A stretch of DNA of 64,000 nt from Macrobrachium rosenbergii. Lineage: Eukaryota; Arthropoda; Malacostraca; Decapoda; Palaemonidae. Under the pieces are notes generated by a model. That model did no database searches and was not told the DNA's origin. It was given only the letters and a program-made list of their open reading frames with translations. Each line of letters starts with the position of its first letter. The first letter of the stretch is position 1. Below are positions 33,644 through 43,828 of this stretch, piece after piece. The position numbers and the translations under genes are program-made. The DNA is taken from assembly GCF_040412425.1 (NCBI RefSeq), contig NC_089756.1:2204498-2268497 (forward strand). Direction: 5' to 3'.

Positions 33644-35440
33644 CTAGCATATCCCCCTCTTCTTTTTCCCCTTGCCCCTTTTACCAAGTTGGAAAGTGAG
33701 CTGAAAGAGGCATGAAAGCCCACCCTTTCCAGAGGAAGAAGAAGGCTGGGTGTTCCCGTGGGATCCCTTCGAAGACTGGGACTTCTTAGGGACCGAGGAA
33801 GAGCTAGCCTGACCCAAAGGCCTGGTCGCAGTGGAACGTAAAGACCCAGGGGTCTTACCCACTGCCTGGTGGACAGGCGGGTTGCTGTCATTGGCCCGAC
33901 GCTTGTCCACCACAGCCTCTACAAACTCTCTAGGGAGGAGAGAGGTAGAACCCAGCAAAGGTCTGTTCCACAGGGTTATTGCCGACTAGGGCCCAACGGA
34001 CCTGGCAAAGTGAGAAAGAATGGCATCTCTCCGCTTAAGGACCAGGTTGGCCCACAGGTTTGCCATCTGGTGGGAAAGGTAAGAGATGGCTCTATCTCCA
34101 GATTGGCAGTCTCCCGAAAGTGGAGTCCTCCCCAGGTACGATAGCACCTGAGGAAGCAGCCACTTTGGATACTGTGAATGACCACAGATCCAACCAGGAG
34201 ACTGCCTGGAAAGCTGCCATGGCGGTGGCTTCCAGGGTTGCTGCCTCTTGCTGCGAGAGAAAAATACTCTCAGTAGTAAGTTGCAGCAAGATGAACCAGA
34301 TCCGGGTCAACCTGTTTAGGCGGCAATGCCCTTTATGAGGGCGTGTAGAAATGCTTCTGTTGAGGCAGAGAAGGGGGAAGCAGCCTGTATGCTCGATCGC
34401 AGGGAATTGTCTTGCCCAAACACAAGACCATTCACTTGATCGAGGACCCCCTCAGCAATCATGGGCAGCCCCACGAAACCTTGGGTTCCTTTTTTGGTCC
34501 CCATAAGGATTCGAGGCATAAAAGACGATCCACAGACGAGGCCATGGTCCCTTCCCTGAGGTCGCTGTGCTGACGAATCAACACAATTACCTCAGCAAAA
34601 GTCCTCTGTATCTCGGGGGTGTCAGTGTCCTGGGGGAGAGGACCCTTGAGTCCTTCCAGGGTGCGGTCCTCCTGATCTACTCTCCCTGCAGGAGGGAGAA
34701 CCTCAGCAGACCCTTGTGATCCTTCCTGCACTACGTGGGTGTAAGATCTGGTCGATCCGAGAACCGAGCCAGGAGCGTAAGCCCCCAAGGTTGAACTCTG
34801 GGGAGACGACTCGCTGGAGTTCCTCTGCCTGACTCACACCTCCTAGGAGGTTGAGGAGACAGGCGAGGAGGATCGGGCACCCCTGCCGGTCTTGCCGGCT
34901 GAACCAGCAGGAGCAGCGGGCTGGGAGTGGTCCCCAACCTGTGGTGATGACGGCAACCCGGACCGAGGAGAATGCTTTTGCCTCTGCTGGGGACTGAGCG
35001 AAGTCAAACATGTGGCTGGCTGGCGAGAAATTGCGCTGTCCTCTAGACAGTATTCTTTGAGGCCGAAACTTCTCGGGAAGACTGAGCAGGGGACCTCTTC
35101 TCTGCCTCGCCAAGTGTCCGGACTCAAGAGACCGGCGCACCTTCCCGGGGACCTTGCTTGACACTCATAGAAGTGCTGGCAGGAAGAGTCAGAGCACCTG
35201 CTGGCCCGGACTCTTTCTCCCATCCTATGCCCGAGTCGGTATAGAGAGAGGTCTCTCCGGTACCAGACTGGGGTACCAGGTTCTCAGAAACCCGAGGACT
35301 CGGTGCAACTGGTGAACAAGTGTCCAACACAGCACTGGCCTTAGAAGAGGACTTCTTCGGTACAGCAGCGGGAGTGCAAACCGTGGTCTGCATGCCCTCA
35401 GCTCCCGATACAACTGACCCGGGGGTCAACGAGTTGGTTC
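33644..35440 (-). pseudogene. DIRS-B4 gag, capsid-like C-terminal part
   Basis: Pieces in several frames. The segment at 34310-34092 (SQQEAATLEATAMAAFQAV, then DLWSFTVSKVAASSGAIVPGE) continues in ANLWANLVLKRRDAILS near 34060 and in the frame 33958-33644 (LLGSTSLLPREFVEAV, then a Ser/Gly/Lys-rich tail). The same order is seen in B7 at 57860-57192. It is an Ala-rich helical block, the likely capsid domain of ORF1. The frames 34519-34316, 34788-34459 and 35164-34703 hold the upstream linker, with many Pro, Ser and Arg. Several stops and frame changes occur. Confidence 0.65.
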
Positions 35441-35504
35441 CCTGACGGGCCAGGAAGAGTCAACGAGGGATCCCACTGCCTTCCCTGTGGAAGGAGGCAG
35501 TCCC

Positions 35505-36164
35505 TTAGAAGTCTTGGGGCGAGACTTTGGGGGGAGAAGAAGAAGAAGAAGACGAAGAAGAAGAAGAAGAAGAAGAAGAAGAAGAAGAAGAAGAAGAAGA
35601 AGAAGAAGAAGAAGAAGAAGAAGAAGAAGAAGAAGAGGAGGAGGTAGCAGATGATGAAGACGACGAAGACGACAATACCTTCCTAGGCCTCTTCTTCGAC
35701 TTCTTCATCATCTTCTTCAGGATGGCGGTCAGGGCCCCAATCCAGGAGGGTACAGCAGAAGATGCAGGCGCAGCCTGGGGAGCCAGGGGAGCCAGGGATG
35801 CAGGTGCAACCAGGGTAGCGGAGATGTCGGTGATCAGGCCAGCAGCTACTGGGGCAGGTGGAGCAGCACGGGAGCCAGGGAAGCCAGGAGCCGGTGCATG
35901 GGTCGAGGGCACAAGTGGAGCTTGAGCAGGAGCCAGGCCGGGCGAAGAGTCAGGAAAACCAGGAGCCGGAACCAGAGTCAGAAATGAGTGTGGATCAGCA
36001 ACAGCAGGGACAGCAGGAGCAGGCACAGAGATATAAGGCACCGATGACGTGACCATACTGGAGGGGCCAGGCAGAGATAACGGGGCCAGGGAAGCCAGGA
36101 GGCAGCAGCATGGCATGGAGAGCGGCAGGAGTGGCTGATACCTAGGTGCCCAGGTGCGAGGCAA
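35505..36164 (-). pseudogene. DIRS-B4 gag middle: Pro/Ala linker, basic patch, Ser tract
   Basis: A 219-residue open frame. The N-terminal two thirds are rich in Pro, Ala and Ser. Then comes SWIGALTAILKKMMKKSKKRP, followed by about 50 Ser residues. The same W(L/I)G.L.A.LK.M.KK.KKR.RK + Ser arrangement is present in B7 (near 59310-59250) and B2 (27934-27692), so it is a conserved gag motif; the basic patch could be a nuclear localisation or RNA-binding signal (inference). The Ser tract is lengthened here by a GAA microsatellite. The Asp/Glu-rich frame on the opposite strand is a shadow of this repeat. Confidence 0.68.
35541..35640. repeat. (GAA)n microsatellite in the gag Ser tract
   Basis: About 33 near-perfect GAA units, encoding poly-Ser on the minus strand. 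Confidence 0.95.
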
Positions 36165-36906
36165 CGGTCACAGGCAGCTTGGCGAACGACGTCACTTTGA
36201 CGGTTGACGTGGTGGAAGTGGTAGCTGCGTGGGTCGTCACAGGAGCGCCGGACAGATGTGAGATCAGGCCCTCCAATGATGGAACGCCAAGAAGACCGCA
36301 GTGCAGCCAGGCAAATGTAAGGTCAAGGACCTGGCCACCAAGAGATGCCTCCACCACCAAACCTGAAGGCAAAGTTGGGTCAGAAGAAGAAGCCTCTACT
36401 TGCTTCAGGGGAAAAAAAATCTCCCCAGAGCGAGGAGAGGCTCCAGAGAGGATGTCCTGATCGTCCGCTCCCCCATGGCCTTCCACACCCAACAAAGCGA
36501 GTGAAGAAGGGGAGGGGGCGTCCTCACCTGAAGGAGAGGCAGCAAAAAGGGGAAGCTTGCCAGGAGGGAGAAACAATCCTGACAGGTTAGCCACCAAGGG
36601 AGTCGTCGGGGGAGTATAACCCTCAGACAACGCCTTGGCGGGCTTCCTTCGGTACTGTCTCCTCCCCTCAAACTTCGGCCACTGCTCGGCAGACCAGGAA
36701 CAACACTCTGAGTAAGGAGAGTTACGAGAACACACACGTCCTCTGCAGGTGGAGCAAAGGGCGTTTAGGTCCATATCTACATGAGAACAGAAGCTATTAC
36801 ACTTCTTCCCTCCCATCCCAGGACATACACGCTGGGAGAAGGAGAGCTTACGGGGTTTATCCACATTCATAATGATGAAAACAAGGAAAAACATGAAAGA
36901 TCCCAC
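36142..36906 (-). pseudogene. DIRS-B4 gag N-terminus with Cys cluster
   Basis: A 254-residue open frame; the first Met at 36906 is not necessarily the start, because the hydrophobic first residues have no counterpart in B7. Near residues 35-75 it has GGKKCNSF, then ALCSTCRGRVCSR, then SECCSWSAEQWPKF. The C-x2-C ... C-x2-C spacing followed by W-x5-W suggests a small zinc-binding domain. The same cluster is in B7 (60436-60131), and a related CDECKDWDRGKW is in A3 (near 44150). The rest is Ala/Pro/Ser/Glu-rich linker. The frame is open here up to the start of the middle segment, with which it overlaps. Confidence 0.68.
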
Positions 36907-36968
36907 TGGGAAAAACAGCTCAACAGCAGTCAGGGTAGAGAGTGAGAAACACTGCAGCCCACGATGGC

Positions 36969-37320
36969 TGAAAGCAAAATGACATTTTTATAATAAAGTT
37001 TTATATATACTTACCAAATAATTACATAGCTATAGCTTCTACTTTACGTGGCAGCTCAAGATTCGAAACTCATGGTAGCGCTCTTTTGTTTTGGGTGTAG
37101 GTATGCTGCCCCGCCCACTATCGGGGAAGAATAGGTACAACATAGCTAAAGAGCTCAATTCATTTATGCTCTATGTCCATGAGAGGGGAGGAGGGTGGGC
37201 TCCGATCATTTCGTAAGTATATATAAAACTATATTCTATTATAAAAATGTCATTTTTATAAAAGTAACTTACCAAATAATGACATACAGTAGCTGAATCC
37301 CACATTGAGTGGAGGTGGGA
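36969..37320 (-). repeat. 3' ITR and ICR of DIRS-A3
   Basis: The ITR (36985-37165) is inverted to 44440-44595: blocks GTGGCAGCTCAAG, GGTAGCGCTCTTTTG and CCCGCCCACT. The ICR (37205-37290) reads GTAAGTATATATAAAACT, then a palindromic centre (TATAAAAATGTCATTTTTATA), then AAGTAACTTACCAAATAAT. Confidence 0.82.
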
Positions 37321-37842
37321 TGAATGGACATATGCTACCCAAAAACCTACTCGATACGGAGGATAATTTGGAATAGCAAATTAGCTGGCATCTTGAAATG
37401 CTTGTTGTAACCTTACCTGGTGAGGGAGCAATGGCAGACAGGTACTGCCTCTAGTCATAGCTCCTCTCGACCTGTAGCGGCGTGGTGGTAGAGCCAAGGG
37501 TTGCCTCTACTTGAGTGGGTGCTTTGCAATGTAGGAGGTAAATCACAGGTTGCCAAAGCTTACAATCCAAACATGGCCACATAATCAATATGTGGATATG
37601 CCCTTGCCCTGGCCGCAGTACAACAGAACAACAAAGACCAGATAAAATTAACCTACACCACCACAAAACATTTACCAAACCATAAAATACCGGTTGGTGA
37701 CACTCATGGCTCAGTACTCACCACACTTCCCAAGAAGTGCAACTATCCTTATTCAAGGAGAGTGTATAGAGGAAAAAGAAGGCGTTTCTTCTATCCTTCA
37801 TCCCCCAATACCATGCCAGATGCGAAGAATGGACCTAAAGTA
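37321..37842 (-). other. 3' untranslated region of DIRS-A3
   Basis: Aligns with 10935-11300 (A2) and 45080-45440 (A4), sharing ACTGCCTCT and the TGCCCTTGCCCTGG..GC segment. No coding frame. Confidence 0.65.
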
Positions 37843-38144
37843 CAGGCAATCCCTGGTTAGCGGTGGACTCGGTTAATGGCGATCCAGTTTTACGGGGCTT
37901 GTCTAGCGACAAAAATTGGCAATTTTTGGCGCCGCAAATCGCCGAGTTCCGTTTACTGGCGCCGATAATTGGGTATTGGCACTGATACATACCTAACAGA
38001 GGCACCGATGACTGAAAATTGGTGCTGATAACCAAAAATCGGTGCTTTTCAGCGCCGATTAACCCCAAAAATTGCCGATTTTCAGTTATCATCACACCCT
38101 CAGAACGGAATCCCCACCAATAACCGGGGACTGGGGACTGCCTG
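37843..38144. mobile_element. pogo/Tigger-like MITE, copy M2
   Basis: Ends CAGGCAATCCCTGGTTA and GGGGACTGCCTG; TA at 37841-37842 and 38145-38146. It shares the right TA with M3. Located in the 3' end of A3. Confidence 0.75.
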
Positions 38145-38146
38145 TA

Positions 38147-38523
38147 CAGGCAGTCCCCGGTTAATGGCTGGCTCGGTTAATGGCGATCCAGTTTTACGGC
38201 ACTTGTCTAGCGATGAAAATTGGCAATTTTCGGCACCAAAAAATTGATGATTTCCGCAGTCCCCGGTTAATGGCGAACCAGTTTTACGGGGCTTGTCTAG
38301 CGACGAAAATTGCCAATTTTCGCTTATCGGCGCCAATAATTTGGTATTGGCGCCGATACATACCTAACAGAGGTGCCAATAAAAAAAAATTGGCGCTTTT
38401 CGGCACCAATGAGCCTGAAAATCGCTGAAAGTGCCAGAAATTGCCGATTTTCGGTTAGTGGTGATTTTCGGTCACCATCACACCCCCAGAACGAAAGCCC
38501 CGCCGACAACCGAGGACTGCCTG
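38147..38523. mobile_element. pogo/Tigger-like MITEs M3 (truncated) and M4, in tandem
   Basis: M3 starts CAGGCAGTCCCCGGTTA at 38147 and is cut at about 38256, where a second left end (GCAGTCCCCGGTTA) begins M4. M4 ends CTGCCTG at 38523, followed by TA. Both interiors have the CGATCCAGTTTTACGG and GCTTGTCTAGCGA segments. Confidence 0.72.
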
Positions 38524-38525
38524 TA

Positions 38526-39197
38526 CTGCATTTTTCGTACACTGTTTCAATATCCCATAAGTAAAACATGGCAAACACTGACTTGCACCTCCAAAATGTT
38601 GCTTGCAAAATTGAAGAGAGAGACAGGTTACGTCTGAAAGCCAAAGACGTCGCCACGGCTCTTATTTCATGAGCCTTTACTTTACGCAAGGGCTGTAAAT
38701 CATCTTGAACTCCCGAAAGTGCTTCCCAAAAGACAGATCTTAAAAAGAATGATAATGCATTCTTGGACTAAGGACAGCTGGGGTTTTTAACTGAGCACCA
38801 AAGATTAGGGGCTGAACCTCTAAGGTTTTTGGTTCTTTCACGATATATTCTCAAAGCTCTTACTGTGCAGAGGACTTTCTCTTGATCGGATGGGCCTAGT
38901 ACTTCTGACAGGCTTTTGATTGAAAAGGAGTGAGGCCAAGGGTTAGCCGGATCCTCATTCTTGGCCAAAAATTCCAAAATTAGTGAGTAAACAGCATTGC
39001 CTTGTGAGAAACCTATCCTTTTATCGATGGCACGAAGCTCACTGGTTCTCTTGGCTGTAGCCGGTGCCATCAAGAATAAGGTCTTCTTCATCCGATTCTG
39101 AAGTAATGATGAATCCAAAGGTTCAAACAGTGGTCCTGACAGCCATTTGAGGATCACGTCCAAGCTCCAAGCTACTCCTGAGGGTTTTGCCTGCTTA
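38526..39197 (-). pseudogene. DIRS-A3 tyrosine recombinase catalytic domain
   Basis: Two frames. The frame 39163-38768 has ATAKRTSELRAIDKRIGF, with the box I Arg in KRTSELR, followed by the middle part (SFSIKSLSEVLG). The frame from 38689 down to 38516 has VKAHEIRAVATSLAF (His-x-x-Arg) and FAMFYLWDIETVYE (the Tyr). A frame change lies between 38770 and 38690. All four catalytic positions are therefore present, although not in one frame. The MITE M5 separates this domain from the core-binding part at 39423-39560. The protein would catalyse integration of the circular cDNA. It resembles the DIRS-B YR in motif order, but the sequence is clearly distinct. Confidence 0.7.
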
Positions 39198-39422
39198 CAG
39201 GCAGTCCCCAGTTATCGGAGGAGTTCCATTCCCGACAGCATGACGATAACTGAAAATCGGCGATAATAGCGCCGATCCTCGGTTATCAGCGCCGATAACC
39301 GGGGATCAGTGCCACCGATAACCAAGGATCAGCGCTGATAACCAGGAATCAGTGTCAAAAATCAGGTTATAATCGTCGCTAGACAAGCGCCGTAAAACCG
39401 GATATCCGAAAACCAGGGACTG
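39198..39422. mobile_element. pogo/Tigger-like MITE, copy M5 (right end lost)
   Basis: Starts CAGGCAGTCCCCAGTTATC after TA (39196-39197). The right end reads AACCAGGGACTG and lacks the final CCTG. It interrupts the YR gene of A3. Confidence 0.7.
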
Positions 39423-39557
39423 AATACTAATTCAGATGTTTAATTAAGTCGATGATGTCTTGGTTTGAAGACAGGTCTATTCCTCTATGTTTAAAAACTG
39501 AACTCAACATCGCTCTGTAACCCTTGATGGTAGATGCTATGAGTCCATTCGATGTTC

Positions 39558-40499
39558 TCAGATGTAAAAGAAAATCTGCAATTTGGGATACAGACGTTTG
39601 AGAAGAAGAGATATTTCGCTCCAGGCACCACTCCCGAAAAACTGTCCTTTTGGCTTGGTAGACTGCAGAAGAAGATTGTCACCTGCACTTGGCAACAGCT
39701 TCTGCTGCCTTTCTTGAAAATCCTTTCGCTCTGACAAGCTCCCTGACAGTCTGAAGCCTGTCAGGGCTACAGTGGATAAGCCTTGATGGAATCGGAGGAA
39801 GTGCGGCTGTTTGAGAGGATTTCTCTTCTGAGGATGTAGCCTTGGGAAGTCCATCAAAAGGCTCAGCAGATCGGGGAACCACTCTTTGTGTGGCCAAAAG
39901 GGAGCTACTAAGGTCATTGACACATTGTTGTGTGCATTGAACTTCTTTAATACTTCCCTCCCAATGCTGAAGGGAGGGAAGGTGTAGAGGTCGAGGTTCG
40001 ACCAGTCTTGCCGCATTGCATCTGTCACCCATGCTTGCGGATCTGGAGCCAGAGGAAGACAATGGTTCCTTGACGTCGCAAACAGGTCTATCGACGGCTT
40101 TCCCCACAGCTTCCACAGGTCGGTGCACACCTGTGGATTGAGTGTCCATTCTGTCGGTAGGAACTGTTTGCCACGACTGAATTCGTCCACAAGGACGTTC
40201 ATCCTGCCCTGAATGGAGCCGGTCACTAATTGGGTCTCGTTGCTCATTGCCCATAGAAGAAAATCTTTTGTTGCTTCGTAGAGTGTAAAAGAATGAGTCC
40301 CTCCTTGATTCTTGATATAAGCCAGGGCAGTCAAGCTGTCCGAATGGACCGCCACTGTCTTATTAAAGGTTTGTGTTGCAAAGTGTTGCATTGCTAGAAG
40401 AATCACTTTTAATTCCTTTACGCTGATGTGGAGGTTTCTTTCTGCAGGCGACCAAATTGTCGAGAAGGGCTCCCCAACCCAGAGACCTTCCTGTTGCAT
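39558..40499 (-). pseudogene. DIRS-A3 RNase H C-part, methyltransferase-like and YR core-binding region
   Basis: A 313-residue open frame. Residues 1-110 are RNase H: LHISVKELKVILLAM (catalytic Glu), TVAVHSDSLTALAYI (second Asp), GRMNVLVDEFSR (last Asp). The first Asp block is in the preceding frame, where the LGWGALL segment lacks the DAS. Residues 125-235 hold LWGKPSIDLFATSRNH, DPQAWVTDAMRQDWSN and LVAPFWPHKEWFPDLL, the conserved linker of DIRS pol. The last part leads to the YR core-binding domain. This is the longest open frame of A3 and the least damaged part of its pol. Confidence 0.75.
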
Positions 40500-40938
40500 A
40501 TCTGTTCTCTGTTAACCACCGCTGAAGGTCCTCTTTTATCTGGGGAGTGATGTTGAAAACGAACAAGTCCAGGAACAACTTCCTTTTCCAATTTGCCTTT
40601 AAGTAAAATTGCAGTACTCTTATATGTAGTCTGCCTAACGGGACAAACTTCTCTATGGAAGAGAGGGCTCCCAGAAGACTCATCCACTCATTGGCTGAGC
40701 AAAAGGGGCGAGTTACGAAGTCCTGGACTTTTCTGCGACAACTTAGGATCCTTTGTTGGGATGGAAAAGCCCGAAAACTCAGAGGGTCTATCAATATCCC
40801 CAAATATAGAACAGACTGAGTCGGGACTAGCTTTGACTTCCTGAAGTTTATTAGAAGGCCTAATTCTTGAGAGGCGAAGAGTTTTCTGTAGGTCCTCCAT
40901 GCACTGAGATCTCGAGGGGTAGCATAGGAGCCAGTCAA
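40363..40938 (-). pseudogene. DIRS-A3 RT connection/thumb and RNase H start
   Basis: A 191-residue frame: LGLLINFRKSKLVPTQSVLYLGILID is the RT connection after YxDD (compare RIKYLGMLID in DIRS-B). It continues through the thumb to TPQIKEDLQRWL and the LGWGALLDN segment, which is the GWGA block of RNase H. The residues after it (about 30) are a shadow, because the frame changes to 39558-40499 there. About 135 residues are homologous to the first part of the 443-residue frame of B7. Confidence 0.65.
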
Positions 40939-41176
40939 CCAGGTACAGAGAGAGGTTTATCCCCATAAGATGTAGCCATTTCGCTAGGGGAGCAAGTACC
41001 CGAGTAAAAACTTGAGGGGCAGTGGAGAGTCCGAAGCAAAGAGCCTGAAACTGGAAGACTCTGTCCTGGAACACGAATCTCAGGTACTTCCTGGAGTCTG
41101 GGTGGACTGGAACATGGAAGTAAGCATTTTGCATGTCGATCGTAACCATCCAGTCTCCCTGATGGATGGTCGACAA
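40688..41176 (-). pseudogene. DIRS-A3 reverse transcriptase palm, YxDD changed to YLVD
   Basis: The 162-residue frame holds WMVTIDMQNAYFHVPVHPD (motif A, Asp kept), SRKYLRFVFQDRVFQFQ, ALCFGLSTAPQVFTRVL (motif B) and LSLYLVDWLLC where YLDDWL is expected (motif C). The first Asp of YxDD is replaced by Val, which should abolish polymerase activity. The codon is GTT in place of a GAT or GAC. The frame continues into the thumb in a different frame (40938-40363). The MITE M6 splits RT upstream (41401-41682). Confidence 0.75.
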
Positions 41177-41400
41177 TACCGACTAACTTGTTTCCATTTT
41201 GAAGTTCGTTGTTTGAATGAAGAGGTTCAGGGCACTGACGTCCAGGACAGGTCTCCATCCTCCCGATGACTTGGGAACCACGAAGAGGTGGTTGTAAAAC
41301 CCTCCTTGTTCACATCCTCAACTAATTCCACAGCTTTCTTTTCTAGAAGGGCTGATACTTCCTGAGATAGGGCCGAAAACCTCTGTGAGTCTACCAAGTA

Positions 41401-41682
41401 CAGGCAGTCCTCGGCTATCAGCAGGGGTTCCGTTCTGGGGGTGTGATAATAACTGAAAATCGCCACTAACCAAAAATCGGCAATTTCTGACGATTTTTGG
41501 GGCTTATTGGTGCTGAAAAGCGCCAATTTTCGGTTATCGGCACCTCTGTTAGGTATGTATCGGCGCCGATAAGTGGAAATCAGCGATTTTCAGGGCTGAA
41601 AATTGCTGATTTTCATCGCTAGACAAGCCCCGTAAAACCGGATCGCCATTAACCGAGCCCACTATTAACCAGGGACTGCCTG
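41401..41682. mobile_element. pogo/Tigger-like MITE, copy M6
   Basis: Ends CAGGCAGTCCTCGGCTATC and AACCAGGGACTGCCTG; flanked by TA (41399-41400 and 41683-41684). It interrupts the RT fingers of A3. Confidence 0.78.
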
Positions 41683-41684
41683 TA

Positions 41685-42056
41685 GTCTGTTAAGCTGATG
41701 GGAGAGGTTACTAAGGGAGGTTTCTCCCTGAAAAGGATAGCACAGCCTTCTTTCAATACTTTCAGCACCTCTGGCTCCACATTTTTCTTGTTCCATTCTG
41801 TACAGAAATGGGAAAGTCTTGCTCCCGCTGGAACACGGAGGACAGAAGACTCATTTTCAAGGTGCTGGCTTGTTAATGGGCTTCTTGGCTGGTCTGTAAG
41901 TTTAGAGGTTGGCTCTAGGTCGGGACTGGAAACGGTCTCTGGAACTTCAAAAGGGCTGTTGCTGCAAGGACAATGACATTCTGGTAGAAGTGTTGGAAGT
42001 AGTGGCTCGTGCGGGGAACTTAGTCCTTTTGGTGGATTGAGTGAGGAGGTCCTCAT
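41685..42056 (-). pseudogene. DIRS-A3 pol N-terminal region (RT fingers)
   Basis: The frame up to 42056 encodes a Ser/Pro-rich segment and then VPAGARLSHFCTEWNKKNVE and ILFREKPPLV. It matches VGARLQHFWSKW...PFREKPPLV of A1. This is the start of RT; the remaining fingers lie beyond the M6 insertion, at 41400-41230, in a different frame (ALSQEVSALLEKKAVELVEDV). Confidence 0.65.
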
Positions 42057-42193
42057 TCGACTTCTTCTGTAGCTCTACTGACACACATTACAGGGTGTCC
42101 TGCAGGAACAGACTACTGTATTATTGTCCAGGGGGGGGCAAACAGAAGCGAAAACCGTTGTGATGGGGTGACTCCCTTCGCTGCAAACAAGCA

Positions 42194-43800
42194 TCACAAA
42201 TCTCGTTTCTTGAGGACTCCTGTCGTGAAAATTGTTGCAAGTTCTAGTGCTCCATCTCTTACGGCTCTGTCAGTGCACCCCAGCACTCCCAGCCAATCCG
42301 ATATGAAGTTCTCTTGAAGGGACGTACAGTCCTCAATTTTCTTGGCTAGAGCCCCTACCATCCAATCCAAAAAACTGAAGACCTCGAAGACTTTAAAGAT
42401 GTATTTCAGTAAATAATCCAACTCTGAGGCTGTGAAGAGAATTCTGGCCAACGAGAAAGAAGAACGACGAGAAGCATCTATGATACCAGAGAGTTCCCTT
42501 GAGAAGAGGCAGAAACTCCCAAGGACAGAGCTTCTCCAGTTGCATAAGACAGATACTTCTGCCTTAACAAACAAGAGGGAGGCGAACAGAACAACGCCTT
42601 TCTGACTTCTCTCTTCTCCGCTAAGCAGGCATTCATTCGGGCGAAAGCTTTCTTTGATGACGACAATAACACCATACGTGGAAGTCTGGCTATACCTGGT
42701 GGTTGTTGCATCAAGTAGGCCAAACCCGGTGATGAAAGGACGGCTGGAGAGAAGAATGATGGGTAGCAGACAAGGAAAAACCTGAGTAGTGCCGAGTAAC
42801 TAGAAGCGGGCTGTTCCTCTTCTACAGGTTCCTCAACAGACAAAGCAGGTGATCCTGGGGGTTCCACAGTCTCCTGCACTATGGGAGTTGGCTTTTGAAG
42901 AAGGTTCAACACTTTATCAAGCCGAAGTTGAAGCGGCACCAATGAGGGATCTTGGATCACAGACGGAAATTCTCTTGAAGAATCAACAGTAGGGAGAGCT
43001 TCGAGGAGGCACGCCCAGAGACTGGATGCATGGGAGTTGGGCGCCCGCTCACTGTCAAAGCAGACACTGACTCCCGCAACTCCTTTGAAGCAGTTGTACT
43101 CACAGACACTTGGCACCCCAAAGATGGGCGCTCGGTGAACTGACGTTGAAACTCCGAGCGGTCATACACTGGTTCTTCTAACTCGGAATCTAGGCGCCCA
43201 TGGACAGGGAAGGCGGAAAATGCGCGCTCATGCGATGGGCGCTTAGCCGAAGTATGCTCATATGATGTGTGCTCGGACACTAGGTGCTGCTCGGACACTT
43301 GGCTCCACAAAGACGGACTGGCACACACTCTTTTGGGGTTGGAACGCACTTTCACACCTGAATGGGAACGAGAATCTCTCGCTGGCGACTCCTAAAAACT
43401 ACAAGAAGGGAGAGGGCTACGTTCTCTCTCTACTGCTCGCTTACGAGGTGGGGGTGAGTCTGAATCCAAGGAAGCACCCTGCCTTTTCAATGGCCTCGAT
43501 ATTTTTGTGAAACATCCCCTGCGCTTCTCTGATGCGGGAGAATCTGATTCACTGGAGGATAGGGCACGCACATCCTTACGAACACCTTTCCAATGGCGTT
43601 CTTCCACAGCCAGGGATCGAACAACAGGCTCGGATGAGGAGACGACTGCTCATGGGCAAACCCCACCGACCTCCCTTGGACTGCCAGTCTGCTTCCTCCC
43701 ATGTGAGCAAGGGGAGTTTAGCAGGGACCTTGGTCTGGGAGTGTCGGTGGGACGAACAGCCGCCACCTCCACTGACTTCACTCGACACTATTAAACTTGT
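42194..43800 (-). pseudogene. DIRS-A3 gag: linker and capsid-like part
   Basis: The frame 43116-42478 (212 residues) contains the LRLDKVLNLLQKP segment, IARLPRMVLLSSSKKAFARM and CLLRQKYLSYATGEALSLGVS; the next frame (42574-42194) contains FLDWMVGALAKKIEDC and DWLGVLGCTDRAVRDGALEL. Both match A1. Upstream (43360-43120) is a linker rich in Ser, Glu, Arg and His with short SEH/SER repeats, and 43580-43790 holds the block shared with A1 and A2. The linker here is about 0.6 kb with no satellite, so it gives the unexpanded state for comparison with A2. Several frame changes occur. Confidence 0.68.
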
Positions 43801-43828
43801 CCATTAAGACCTTAACGGAATTCCCCAT

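Larger units (their letters stand above)
29988..36968 (-). mobile_element. DIRS-B element B4 (5' ITR displaced to 44597-44755)
   Basis: Contains the 3' ITR and ICR (29988-30320), YR (30763-31560), methyltransferase-like and RNase H (31600-32801), RT (32738-33640) and gag (33644-36906). The 5' end stops at CTGAAAGCAAA (36967) where B7 continues with TTGGAATGTTTACATCC. That continuation is found at 44597, just after the end of A3. A3 therefore inserted into the 5' ITR of B4. Reassembled around A3 the element spans about 7.1 kb, close to the 7.35 kb of B7. Confidence 0.82.

Noticed and set aside
35527..35925. Glu-rich plus-strand frame of 132 codons
   Set aside because: Opposite-strand shadow of the GAA-encoded Ser tract in B4 gag.
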